Positions 1 through 8,348 of a DNA stretch of 44,790 nt are shown here, piece by piece. The stretch comes from Caballeronia glebae. GTDB lineage: Bacteria > Pseudomonadota > Gammaproteobacteria > Burkholderiales > Burkholderiaceae. Below the pieces are notes generated by a model. It saw only the letters and a list, made by a program, of their open reading frames with translations, made no database searches and had not been told where the DNA came from. Made by a program: the position numbers and the translations under genes. The stretch covers positions 1 to 44,790 of the forward strand of contig NZ_FCOJ02000060.1 of the NCBI RefSeq assembly GCF_001545035.1, written 5' to 3'. Position 1 is the stretch's first letter, and the number at the start of each line of letters is the position of its first letter.

Positions 1-28
1 GCTGGTATGAAGTAGTTTTGTCGGGCAT

Positions 29-58
29 TGCAACACCTTATACGAGATAAGTGTTGCA
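29..58. terminator. Hairpin downstream of the SRAP gene
   Basis: An inverted repeat (TGCAACACCTTAT at 29-41 and ATAAGTGTTGCA at 47-58, one bulged base, 5-base loop) lies about 25 bases past the stop of the minus-strand SRAP gene. There is no clear U-run, so termination is an inference from position and stem strength. Confidence 0.4.
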
Positions 59-82
59 CCTCGCTTTTGAGGCCGCCCATCG

Positions 83-1042
83 TTATGCTGCAAGTCGATG
101 CTCGTAGTACGGCCTGTCTCTATCATCTAAAATTGCATACATCGCTTCTAAGTCCGATACACCGGGATTCAGCCACGATTCGATATTCTCCACCTTGATG
201 GGCACAATGCAACGGTCGTGGCCTGCGGCCTCAACCTCCGGTGGGGGCTCATCTGTGATTGCGGCAAAAGAAAGTAAGTCGGGTTCTCCAGGCGCGCGCC
301 AGCGCGACCATAAGCAGGCGACGTGCATCAGCTGACCGTTGCTTGGCCGGAATTCCAGAACGACGTTTTCGTCATCGTCGTGTCTCTCGAGCAGCGTATT
401 CTCGTACTTCGCTTTCTTGACGTTTTCGTAAAACACATCAACGAGCATCACTGCATGCGTGTAACCGAAGCATGGCTTCCAGAAGCCCTCAAGGTTGTCG
501 CGTCGCGCGTTATGGGTCCCCGGATACTTGACATCATAGTTGGCTGGCTTCCCAGCGATTCTGCACTGATAGCGCATCGGCTTGACCACATATTCGCCGT
601 TTTCCATGACGAGCACAGGCGCATAGGCGCCAGGGAAAATCCGAGAGTCGCGTGGTTGGGGGTCCGTTCGGTTGATGTCCTCAAGGCGACGCAGCGAGGC
701 TTCGATTTTGTCCGTCGCGATGCGCTTGCTTTCAGTTGCGGCCTTGGTCACCTTTGATTGCAGCGTACGCTCGGCATCCGAGAGACGAGTGCGTTGTTTG
801 AAAAGCTCTTGCTCGAGCTTCGTCGCCTGTTCCGCGTTGAATCGGTCGATGGACGCCTTTATCTGCCGCTCAGTGTCAGTCTGCGGGTCGCGGAAACTGT
901 CGTCGACGGCCTTCGGAATCTTCGCTTTGCTGCCGTCGGCTCGTTCGAAGTAGAGTCGTGCAAATTCCTCGATGTCCATGTGCGCACCGAAGGTTTTCAC
1001 GTACTTGCGATAGTCCGCCTGGATTTGCGCCGAGTAGCACAT
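83..1042 (-). CDS. SRAP (YedK/HMCES-like) abasic-site crosslinking protein, long form with coiled-coil insert
   Basis: A 319-residue protein starting MCYSAQ, so removal of Met exposes Cys2, the residue that forms the thiazolidine crosslink to abasic sites in single-stranded DNA in this family. Other family landmarks are visible: N178-A179-R180 (THNARRD), Glu206 in the segment ending DVFYE, and His275 in AGHDRCIVPI, matching the conserved Asn, Glu and His of YedK. It is about 100 residues longer than E. coli YedK (about 220). The extra length is mainly a charged, Leu/Ala-spaced helical stretch at residues 50-125 that reads like a coiled coil. The start is fixed by the Cys2 requirement. The gene is the last of three minus-strand genes that diverge from the LexA-boxed imuA operon, which fits a DNA-damage role. 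SOS control of this strand is inferred. The family call is firm; the role of the insert is unknown. Confidence 0.88.
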   Translation of the reverse strand: MCYSAQIQADYRKYVKTFGAHMDIEEFARLYFERADGSKAKIPKAVDDSFRDPQTDTERQIKASIDRFNAEQATKLEQELFKQRTRLSDAERTLQSKVTKAATESKRIATDKIEASLRRLEDINRTDPQPRDSRIFPGAYAPVLVMENGEYVVKPMRYQCRIAGKPANYDVKYPGTHNARRDNLEGFWKPCFGYTHAVMLVDVFYENVKKAKYENTLLERHDDDENVVLEFRPSNGQLMHVACLWSRWRAPGEPDLLSFAAITDEPPPEVEAAGHDRCIVPIKVENIESWLNPGVSDLEAMYAILDDRDRPYYEHRLAA

Positions 1043-1078
1043 GCAATGTCTCCGTTCATCTTTCGGTGGATGGACAGG

Positions 1079-1423
1079 TCAGAGCGATTCCTTGCACAAC
1101 TTCATCATCTTCTGGACCACGGTGCTCGCGTGGTTCAGCGTCATCTCGCCAGTGAAGAGAGCTTGCACATCGCTCTGCCGAACGGCGATGCCGGCGTCTT
1201 TCAGCTCGCGCTTCGCAATCTTCAGCGCAAGCTGCCCGAGGAGCACTCGGTCGAGCCAGTCCATCGAAACGGCGTTTCGCGCGAGCCAGATTCGAAAGCT
1301 CTCAACGAGATGGTCAACCCGCCACTCGTATGTGAGTGTATGAGACGCAACGACAGTCGCGACCAGGAAACACAGCAGGTCGGCGCGTGAGCCCGGGACT
1401 TTGTCAATATCGAGTTTGTGCAT
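1079..1423 (-). CDS. Hypothetical protein between two SOS-associated genes
   Basis: A 114-residue predicted helical protein that I do not recognise. It has a hydrophobic stretch near residues 15-28 (LLCFLVATVVASHTL) and otherwise mixed charged helices ending KLCKESL. It lies 36 bases upstream of the SRAP start on the same strand and about 100 bases downstream of the next minus-strand gene, so the three are probably co-transcribed. No catalytic motif is visible. A sequence-family search could change the call. Confidence 0.55.
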   Translation of the reverse strand: MHKLDIDKVPGSRADLLCFLVATVVASHTLTYEWRVDHLVESFRIWLARNAVSMDWLDRVLLGQLALKIAKRELKDAGIAVRQSDVQALFTGEMTLNHASTVVQKMMKLCKESL

Positions 1424-1521
1424 CGTTATGGCTGCTCGTTCCGCTTGATTATTTCAGGCTTCATTCCATCTGAACGGAGGTGCGGACGAGGCGGCGAGAA
1501 TCAACCGTCGGGGCCGTCCAA

Positions 1522-1809
1522 TCACGTTCGCTGGCTGCAGCGCATGCCCGTTCCAACACATGAGCCATCGCATCCCTTGCAATAATGCCGGTTGCGCACG
1601 GGGCGGTCGGCGACCCAGCGGTTGAAATCGTCATTCGACCTCGTGCCGACCGTTCGGTCGCTTTCCTGCGCGAAAAAGGTCTGCTCTCCGGCCCTGCCGC
1701 GCGCGATAGCCTCGTCAATGGTCGCATCGCCGAATGCGTCACGCAGCTTTGCGACGAAATCCGCAATCTCCGGCATCGGATGCTTCCGCACAAGCATATC
1801 CATTCGCAT
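1522..1809 (-). CDS. Hypothetical small protein with Cys-rich C-terminus, first minus-strand gene facing imuA
   Basis: A 95-residue protein. The N-terminal part (MPEIADFVAKLRDAFGDATID onward) looks helical. The C-terminus carries four cysteines in the order CKGC, C, C (residues about 77-92), which might bind a metal or form disulfides. Three in-frame ATGs occur within the first five codons; a GGAG sits about 6 bases before the second, so the start could be 1803 instead of 1809. Only about 55 bases separate its start from the LexA box at 1863-1882, so one operator could control both directions. I cannot assign a function. Confidence 0.5.
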   Translation of the reverse strand: MRMDMLVRKHPMPEIADFVAKLRDAFGDATIDEAIARGRAGEQTFFAQESDRTVGTRSNDDFNRWVADRPVRNRHYCKGCDGSCVGTGMRCSQRT

Positions 1810-1851
1810 CTCCAGTAGCCACCTAAAAGGGGCAATTCACTGCTTCAGATT

Positions 1852-1882
1852 TTGAGTTACGATACTGTACATCCATACAGTA
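1852..1882 (+). promoter_or_regulatory. LexA (SOS) box overlapping the imuA promoter
   Basis: A near-perfect SOS box with core CTGT-N8-ACAG at 1865-1880, symmetric out to TAC...GTA at 1863-1882. A plausible promoter overlaps it: TTGAGT at 1852-1857 and TACAGT at 1876-1881, 18 bases apart. The box ends only 9 bases before the imuA ATG at 1892, so bound LexA would cover the promoter and reach the start region. The spacing leaves little room for a 5' leader or ribosome binding site. Confidence 0.85.
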
Positions 1883-1891
1883 TTTTGCGAA

Positions 1892-2605
1892 ATGACCGCC
1901 TTGCCTCACCACATCGAGTCGATTCATCCGAGCCTCTGGCGCGGGTCTCAGCTCGCCCGAGCCTATGGAAAGACAGTCGACACGGGATATGCGGCGCTGA
2001 GCGCCGAGCTGCCTGGCGGGGGCTGGCCATTGGGAACACTGGTGGAGTTGCTCGTCCAGCAACCAGGGATTGGCGAGATGCGACTTTTGAGGCCCGCGCT
2101 CTCGGAATTGAGTGCGCGACCAGTGGTGCTTTTGCAGGCGCCGCACGTTCCCAACGCGTTGGCGTTTTCGTATCTCGGGCTGCCGATGAACAAACTGCTG
2201 AGGCTGCGGGCGCCGAAGACAGCGGACGCCCTCTGGTGCGCCGAGCGCGTACTTCAGGCCAAAACCTGCGGCGCCCTCGTGTTCTGGCAACAGCACATCC
2301 GGGCTGAGGCACTGCGACGGCTTCACCTTGCCGCGCAGGCGACGGAAACGCTACTGGTGCTTATCAGACCACTGGCCAGTGCCCAAGATGCTTCGCCTGC
2401 GGTTCTCCGACTGGGAGTCAGACCGGCTGACGGCGGCCTCGTCGTCGATGTTTTAAAGCGACGAGGCCCGACACGAACCGAAACATTGTCCGTCGCCCTG
2501 CAACCGTCACCAATTTTGCTCAGCCCTTATGGCCGTGTTCGTCGCCATCTTCCTGCCCCGGCTTTCGCTGGAGGTATTCCGTCCGCGGTGGTCACCGCCG
2601 ACTGA
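1892..2605 (+). CDS. imuA: ImuA, SOS translesion-synthesis accessory protein
   Basis: A 237-residue protein of the ImuA/SulA-like RecA-fold family, which works with ImuB and DnaE2 in damage-induced mutagenesis. Recognisable landmarks are the N-terminal SLWRGSQLAR segment, the glycine-rich PGGGWPLGTLVELL at residues 41-54, and the central LLQAPHVPNALAF segment. As usual for ImuA, no full Walker A motif is seen. The ATG at 1892 is chosen because conserved sequence begins within about 15 residues. It lacks a good Shine-Dalgarno sequence and lies 9 bases from the LexA box. Its end overlaps imuB by 77 bases, suggesting translational coupling. First gene of imuA-imuB-dnaE2. Confidence 0.9.
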   Translation: MTALPHHIESIHPSLWRGSQLARAYGKTVDTGYAALSAELPGGGWPLGTLVELLVQQPGIGEMRLLRPALSELSARPVVLLQAPHVPNALAFSYLGLPMNKLLRLRAPKTADALWCAERVLQAKTCGALVFWQQHIRAEALRRLHLAAQATETLLVLIRPLASAQDASPAVLRLGVRPADGGLVVDVLKRRGPTRTETLSVALQPSPILLSPYGRVRRHLPAPAFAGGIPSAVVTAD

Positions 2606-3992
2606 GCACGGGTGCGTTGTGCTGGAGCGCGACAAGGTGATTGTGATGGACGCAGTAGCGCGGGAAGCTGGTGTCCTGCCGGAAATGAAGCGGGGCGGCG
2701 TGACGACGCTGTTGCCTGACGCGGCGGTCTATGACCGTAGTTTGGAACGCGAGCGGGAGGTGCAGCGCGAGGTCGCCTTCGGCTTACTGCGCTTCTCGCC
2801 GCAGGTTGCTGTCTGCGACGAAGAGACCATCGTCGTGGACGTGACCGCAAGTCTGCGTCTGTTCGGCGGCGTCCGTTGTATCTGTTCGCAGTTGCGAGGC
2901 GTCGTCAACTCGATAGGCGTGACGGCCCGCATGAGCGTTGCACCAACCGGGCAAGGCGCATGGCTGCTGGCCAAGCGAGGCCGATGCCGCGTACTGAAGA
3001 TGCGTTCGCTCGAACGAAATCTCGATGCTCTTCCTTTCATGGTCGTGCAAGAGGTCCGAGCGTTCGCGGATTGGTTTCAAGGTCTCGGTTGCCGAGCATT
3101 GAGTGACATCCGGCGCCTCCCGCGTGCTGGGCTGAAGAAGAGGTGCGGTGTGGATTTGCTTGACTCTCTTGACCGTGCCTATGGCCTCTCGCCCGAGCTC
3201 TATCAGTGGCTCGAGGTACCGCCAACCTTCAGCGCCCGAACTGAACTGCCTGACCGCGTCGAACACGCCGAAGCCGTGCTTTTCTCTGCCCGACGCCTCA
3301 TCGTGCAGCTTTGCGGTTGGTTAAGCGCGCAGCAACTCGCGCTGACTCACGCCACCATATCCCTCGAGCACGAACGCGGCCGACAAGCCGTCGAGCCCAC
3401 CGTCCTTGAAATCGCTCTTGCCGAGCCGAGCTGGCATGAGGAACACCTCGTGCGTTTGCTCAAGGAGCGGCTCGGACGCACGGAACTGCCGGCTGCAGTG
3501 CTTGCCGTTCGACTGACGGCTTCCAAAGTCGAGCCGGCCGAGCCGCCGAGCGACTCGCTGTTTCCCGACCCTGGCGGGTCTACCGAAGACCACAATCGCC
3601 TCATCGAACTCCTCGTTGCGCGACTTGGTGCGGAGAACGTGTTGCGGCCGGCGCCGACCTCTGACCACAGGCCTGAACAGGCGAATCGATGGGTACCGGT
3701 GCAGGACGAGGCGAAGCCGACGGTCCCGCCGGCGGGTTTGCCGCGGCCGACCTGGTTGCTCGACGAGCCCGTTCGCCTCATGGTGAAGAACCATCGACCG
3801 TTCTACGGTTCGCCGCTCAAGCTGGTTTCAACTGGCGAGCGCATCGAGGCTGGTTGGCATGACGGCGATGTAGTCACGCGCGATTACTACGTCGCGGAGG
3901 CAACCGACAAAAGCTGCTATTGGATTTACCGTGAACGCCCGAGCGTGAAGACGGAGGAAGTACGGTGGTTCCTCCACGGCCTCTTCGGATAA
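2529..3992 (+). CDS. imuB: ImuB, catalytically inactive Y-family polymerase-like protein
   Basis: A 487-residue Y-family (DinB-like) protein. Family knowledge: ImuB is a hub that binds the beta clamp, ImuA and DnaE2 but lacks the acidic catalytic residues. Here the fold is recognisable (FLPRLSLEVFRPR at the start, VDVTASLRLFGG near residue 105, and the Y-family fingers and helix-hairpin-helix region RALSDIRRLPRAGLKKR near 200), and the start lacks the DxD-type metal site of active Y polymerases. SDSLF at residues 341-345 is a candidate clamp-binding motif. The C-terminal block (LLDEPVRL to the end) is the ImuB-specific extension. It starts inside imuA and ends 12 bases before dnaE2. Confidence 0.92.
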   Translation: MAVFVAIFLPRLSLEVFRPRWSPPTEHGCVVLERDKVIVMDAVAREAGVLPEMKRGGVTTLLPDAAVYDRSLEREREVQREVAFGLLRFSPQVAVCDEETIVVDVTASLRLFGGVRCICSQLRGVVNSIGVTARMSVAPTGQGAWLLAKRGRCRVLKMRSLERNLDALPFMVVQEVRAFADWFQGLGCRALSDIRRLPRAGLKKRCGVDLLDSLDRAYGLSPELYQWLEVPPTFSARTELPDRVEHAEAVLFSARRLIVQLCGWLSAQQLALTHATISLEHERGRQAVEPTVLEIALAEPSWHEEHLVRLLKERLGRTELPAAVLAVRLTASKVEPAEPPSDSLFPDPGGSTEDHNRLIELLVARLGAENVLRPAPTSDHRPEQANRWVPVQDEAKPTVPPAGLPRPTWLLDEPVRLMVKNHRPFYGSPLKLVSTGERIEAGWHDGDVVTRDYYVAEATDKSCYWIYRERPSVKTEEVRWFLHGLFG

Positions 3993-4004
3993 CAAGGTGT
4001 CGTC

Positions 4005-7000
4005 GTGGACTTCCCCTCGTCGGCGTTGCCGGATTACGCGGAGCTATTCGCGTTCACAAACTTCTCTTTTCTCCGCGGCGCCTCCCATGGCGAGGAACTG
4101 GTGTTGCGTGCTTCGCAGCTTGGATATTCGGGACTTGCCGTCGCCGATGAGTGTTCGTTGGCCGGCGTAGTCCGCGCTCATGTACAGGCGAAAGAGGAGA
4201 AGCTTCCGCTCATCATCGGGTCGTTCTTTCAACTCGTAAATGCGGACAAGAGTCCGGCGTTCGGTCTTATTCTGCTCGCTCAAAATCGCAACGGGTACGG
4301 CAACCTATCCGAGTTCATCACGTTGGGACGCATGCGGGCGGCGAAGGGCGAATACCTGCTGACGCCGCATGACATCTCAAAGCCCGAGAGAGGCTACGCG
4401 CATCTCAGAGGCATGCCCGACTGCCTTGCCATTCTAGTACCAAATTTCCCTGCGAAAGAAGACGCCCTGGCTGCCCAGCTCGAGTGGATGAATGATGTGT
4501 TTGCGGAGCGCGCATGGGTGGGACTGACCTTGCACCAGCGCGCGATGGATGACATTCATCGCGGGGCTGTCGAATACGTAGCTGACCGGTATCGCGTCCC
4601 AGTTGTGGCGACCGGAAACGTCGTCATGCATGTACGGTCAAGAAAGCCACTACAAGATACGATGACCGCCATTCGCCTTGGAAAACCGGTCGCGGAATGT
4701 GGCTATGACCTCGCACCCAACGCGGAAGGCCATCTACGTTCGCGACTGCGGCTGGCGAACCTGTACCCTGCGCATACGCTGTCCGAGACGCTCAATATCC
4801 TCGAGCGCTGCAACTTCTCCTTGGACGAGCTTCGATACGAGTACCCGGACGAGCTGGTGCCGGACGGCTTCACACACGAGGCGTATTTAAGACAGGAGAC
4901 TTATATCGGCGCGCATCGACGTTTCCCGACCGGCATCCCACACGCGGTTCAGGAGCAAATCGAGCACGAGTTGCACCTCATTCGTGAGCTCCGATACGAA
5001 GCTTACTTTCTGACGGTGTACGACATCGTGCGCTTCGCACGCAGTCAGCACATTCTGTGTCAAGGCCGAGGCTCAGCCGCGAATAGCGCGGTGTGCTACT
5101 GCCTCGGCGTTACGGAGGTCGACCCGTCTCGAGGAAATATGCTGTTCGAGCGTTTCATTTCAAAGGAGCGCGGCGAACCGCCCGACATCGACGTTGACTT
5201 CGAGCACCAGCGACGCGAAGAGGTCATCCAATACATCTATCGCAAGTACGGGCGAGACCGGGCTGCCATCGCCGCTGCGGTCTCAACCTATCGTCCGCGT
5301 GGCGCGCTTCGAGAGACTGGGAAAGCGCTCGGCATTGACCCGCAAATCGTCGATAAGGTTGCGAAGTCGCACCAGTGGTTCGACCATTCGCAGGACCTGT
5401 TGCGTCGGTTCGCCGAATCGGGCCTGGACCCTGAGAATCCACTTATCGATTTGTGGGCAAAGTTGGCGGCTCAAATTCTTAACTTTCCCCGACACCTGTC
5501 GCAGCACTCCGGTGGCTTCGTTATCAGTCGAGGCAAGCTGACGCGCTTGGTGCCCGTCGAGAACGCAGCTATGGTCGACCGAAGTGCAATCCAGTGGGAC
5601 AAGGATGACCTCGAGGCCTTAGGCCTATTGAAGATAGATGTACTTGCTCTCGGCATGCTGTCCGCTATCCGTCGCACGCTGGACATCGTTTCTGAACAGC
5701 GCGGCGAGCGGTTTGAGATGCAGGACATTCCCGCGGAGGACAATGCGACATACGACATGATTTCGCGCGCCGATACAGTCGGCGTCTTTCAAATCGAGTC
5801 GCGCGCGCAGATGAGCATGCTGCCTCGCATGAAGCCGCGCGAGTTCTACGACCTGGTCATCGAGGTGGCCATCGTACGGCCAGGGCCAATTCAAGGTGGC
5901 GCTGTCCATCCGTATTTGAGGCGGCGGCAAGGCTTCGAGCCGGTGACTTACCCCAGCGATGCCTTGAAGACTGCACTCGGGCGAACGCTTGGCGTGCCAA
6001 TCTTTCAAGAGCAGGTCATGCAGGTCGCCATCCTGGCTGCTGGTTTTACGCCAGGCGAAGCGGACCAACTCCGTCGCGCCATGGCCGCATGGAAGCGCAA
6101 AGGCGGACTCGAGAAATACTACGACCGCATCGTCCTCGGAATGCAGGAGCGTGGATATGAGAAGGACTTCGCAGAAGCCATTTTTGAGCAAATCAAAGGC
6201 TTCGGCGAGTACGGCTTTCCGGAGAGCCACGCGGCGAGTTTCGCGCTGCTCGTGTATGCAAGCAGTTGGCTCAAATGCCACGAGCCGGCCGCATTCCTCG
6301 CTGCGATGCTGAATAGTCAGCCGATGGGCTTCTATTCACCGTCGCAGCTGTTGCAGGACGCGACGCGTCACGGAGTGAAGGTCGTTCCCGTAGATGTCAC
6401 CATCAGCGGATGGGATTCGGTGCTCGAGAAGCAAACAAATTCAGAGATGGCGGTTCGCCTTGGCCTGTCACTGCTGAAAGGGATGAAGGACGGCGCGGCA
6501 GAACGTATTGAAGCAGCTCGAGCCGTCAAGCCATTCTCGAGTGTCAGTGACCTCGCGAGACGCGCGCAACTCGACCGTCGCGACTTGCAGGTCCTTGCTG
6601 CAGCAAATGCGCTTTCGTCGCTGGCGGGAAATCGGCGGGAAGCGCTTTGGCAATCCGTTGCGGCGGTCCCGGACCGCGACATCCTTGCCGAAGCTCGTAT
6701 TGACGACGAGACGCCGGTGCTCGGCGCGCCGTTGGAGGCTGAGACTATCGTTGCTGACTACAACTCGACGGGACTCACGCTTGGGCGCCATCCGCTTTCT
6801 TTGCTGCGCCCGGCACTGCTCGAGCAACGACTGATGCCAGCCTCAACGCTGATGACCTATCGAAATGGTCGACTCGCTCGCGGATGCGGACTGGTTACGG
6901 TGCGTCAGCGACCAGGCACTGCGAAAGGCGTCATGTTCGTCACCATCGAAGATGAGACCGGGAACGTGAACGTCATCATATGGCCGTCATTGCTGGAACG

Positions 7001-7151
7001 GCAGCGACGGGAAGCACTTGGAGCAGCCTTGTTGGGCGTCTATGGGACGTGGCAGTGCGAAGGCGAAGTTCGCCATCTGGTTGCACAACGGCTGGTCGAT
7101 ATGTCGCACCTACTGGGCGGACTGAACACAGTAAGTCGTAACTTCTGCTGA
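4005..7151 (+). CDS. dnaE2: DnaE2 (ImuC) error-prone DNA polymerase III alpha subunit
   Basis: A 1048-residue C-family polymerase, normal length for DnaE2. It begins with a PHP domain (FTNFSFLRGASHGEEL near residue 22). The palm has GRGSAANSAVCYCLG near 350 and the catalytic PDIDVDF at 393-399 (Asp396 and Asp398), with the third Asp at 545 in KIDVLALG. The fingers, helix-hairpin-helix and C-terminal OB-fold (FVTIEDETGNVNVIIWP) follow in the usual order. The start is the GTG at 4005, 12 bases after the imuB stop. The gene completes the SOS mutasome, which does error-prone bypass synthesis and causes damage-induced mutation. All catalytic residues I can check are present, so it is probably active. 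Confidence 0.95.
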   Translation: MDFPSSALPDYAELFAFTNFSFLRGASHGEELVLRASQLGYSGLAVADECSLAGVVRAHVQAKEEKLPLIIGSFFQLVNADKSPAFGLILLAQNRNGYGNLSEFITLGRMRAAKGEYLLTPHDISKPERGYAHLRGMPDCLAILVPNFPAKEDALAAQLEWMNDVFAERAWVGLTLHQRAMDDIHRGAVEYVADRYRVPVVATGNVVMHVRSRKPLQDTMTAIRLGKPVAECGYDLAPNAEGHLRSRLRLANLYPAHTLSETLNILERCNFSLDELRYEYPDELVPDGFTHEAYLRQETYIGAHRRFPTGIPHAVQEQIEHELHLIRELRYEAYFLTVYDIVRFARSQHILCQGRGSAANSAVCYCLGVTEVDPSRGNMLFERFISKERGEPPDIDVDFEHQRREEVIQYIYRKYGRDRAAIAAAVSTYRPRGALRETGKALGIDPQIVDKVAKSHQWFDHSQDLLRRFAESGLDPENPLIDLWAKLAAQILNFPRHLSQHSGGFVISRGKLTRLVPVENAAMVDRSAIQWDKDDLEALGLLKIDVLALGMLSAIRRTLDIVSEQRGERFEMQDIPAEDNATYDMISRADTVGVFQIESRAQMSMLPRMKPREFYDLVIEVAIVRPGPIQGGAVHPYLRRRQGFEPVTYPSDALKTALGRTLGVPIFQEQVMQVAILAAGFTPGEADQLRRAMAAWKRKGGLEKYYDRIVLGMQERGYEKDFAEAIFEQIKGFGEYGFPESHAASFALLVYASSWLKCHEPAAFLAAMLNSQPMGFYSPSQLLQDATRHGVKVVPVDVTISGWDSVLEKQTNSEMAVRLGLSLLKGMKDGAAERIEAARAVKPFSSVSDLARRAQLDRRDLQVLAAANALSSLAGNRREALWQSVAAVPDRDILAEARIDDETPVLGAPLEAETIVADYNSTGLTLGRHPLSLLRPALLEQRLMPASTLMTYRNGRLARGCGLVTVRQRPGTAKGVMFVTIEDETGNVNVIIWPSLLERQRREALGAALLGVYGTWQCEGEVRHLVAQRLVDMSHLLGGLNTVSRNFC

Positions 7152-7300
7152 GACACGTGGTGATGGCCGAACGAGGTGCGGCCGACCGCTGCCTGCGGCC
7201 CATCAACGTTACAGTTCGGTCCTGCGCGAATCACCGGGTCTTTTGTAGCATCATTGAGAACATGTTGCGACGAACGACGCGCATCTATTTGAGCAGAACA

Positions 7301-7537
7301 ATGAATCGAAGCGAAGGAAAGCGTGACGAGACTGCAGACGCAGCACGGGTGGGGGAGGCCGCTCGCGAGGTGCAGTCCGCTTCCGTTGCTCTTGAAGAGC
7401 ATTACAACAGGGAGCCGGGCGACGCTCCGCCTACCTTGCTGCTAGCCCGTTTCGCGGTTGCGATGTCGGAGCTTCAGCAAGCTAGGGAGTCGTTCGACAA
7501 AATACTCGGCTCAGCAGGAACCAGCTTGCCGCGCTGA
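7301..7537 (+). CDS. Small hypothetical protein
   Basis: A 78-residue charged helical protein, reading from the ATG at 7301 (MNRSEGKRDE) to RARES-like helices ending GTSLPR. The open frame extends upstream to 7157, but the extra part has no protein-like character and GAGCAG precedes the ATG at 7301. It lies 150 bases after dnaE2. I do not recognise the family. Confidence 0.35.
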   Translation: MNRSEGKRDETADAARVGEAAREVQSASVALEEHYNREPGDAPPTLLLARFAVAMSELQQARESFDKILGSAGTSLPR

Positions 7538-7722
7538 GCATTGCGAGGAAGTCGATGAGGTCCGACGCCCATATCCGAAGCAAAAAGGGCTAACCTTCCT
7601 TCAACCAAGTGGGCGCGCGATTCCCGATTCCGGTCGGCGGTTGGGTGGCTGTAATTCTGTCCCGAGGATTGAAACTCTGCCGCGCTGCCTAGGTCCGAGA
7701 GGTAGTCACTTCTGGAGGCCAT

Positions 7723-8034
7723 ATGCTCGAACTCTCTGGCGATGCCGTGCTAATAGTAGTCGAAGTGGACACTCAGGAAGAGGAGCGCATTGTCTTGACG
7801 GCAAAGGACTTCCATACAGAGAAGCGCTCGATGCTGGACGATGACCTTATGCGCGACGACGACGGTGAATACGTCGCCGACGTGAGTGCCCTCGGGTACG
7901 ATTTCAGGGTTGTCGCTACGCCACCGAATACTCTTGAATTCGAGGACGACCCAGAAGAAATCCGCGTCGAGATTGCTGAGAATCACATGGAGTTTGTCGA
8001 ACCAGCCGACGACGAACACGAAATCGAAGACTGA
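7723..8034 (+). CDS. Small very acidic hypothetical protein
   Basis: A 103-residue protein unusually rich in Asp and Glu, including DDDLMRDDDGE near the middle and an acidic C-terminus ending DDEHEIED. It has a strong ribosome site (GGAGG five bases before ATG) and a strong hairpin 80 bases downstream, so it looks like a genuine single-gene unit. Predicted beta-rich N-terminus (AVLIVVEVDTQEEERIVL). The acidic surface recalls DNA-mimic or nucleic-acid-excluding proteins, but that is only a resemblance. Function unknown. Confidence 0.6.
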   Translation: MLELSGDAVLIVVEVDTQEEERIVLTAKDFHTEKRSMLDDDLMRDDDGEYVADVSALGYDFRVVATPPNTLEFEDDPEEIRVEIAENHMEFVEPADDEHEIED

Positions 8035-8115
8035 GCCCTAGCTCCATGTGAGGGCTGTCGTCTACCAGCTGCGGAACTCTATATTGCCCGTTGTTCTGTG
8101 CACGGAATGCGTCCT

Positions 8116-8149
8116 CATCTAGGCCCGTCGCACGCGACGGGCCTAGATG
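8116..8149. terminator. Strong hairpin terminator
   Basis: A perfect 15-base-pair stem (8116-8130 paired with 8135-8149) closed by the 4-base loop CACG. It sits 80 bases after the acidic-protein gene. There is no long U-run, but the stem is exceptionally stable and is the only strong fold in the gap, so termination is the likely role. Confidence 0.7.
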
Positions 8150-8348
8150 GGTGGCCTCCGCTCAGGTCGGCGGACGCGCGAAGGGGTTGATTGGCTGAAC
8201 CTTGTCTCGGTCATCGACGCGCTCGAGCATCTGGACCTTGCCCCAGATGGCGCGAAGGCGGACGCACCGTCGCGACGGCGGACTCATTTCCACCGACGCC
8301 CGAGTTCGGGCTACAAGGGAAGCGGTCGATTCTCAAAGATGCTCTTCG

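Noticed and set aside
323..757. 144-codon plus-strand frame opposite the SRAP gene
   Set aside because: Shadow of the SRAP coding strand; no protein features of its own.
1823..2326. Minus-strand frames opposite imuA
   Set aside because: Arg/Pro/Ser-rich shadow frames of a high-GC gene.
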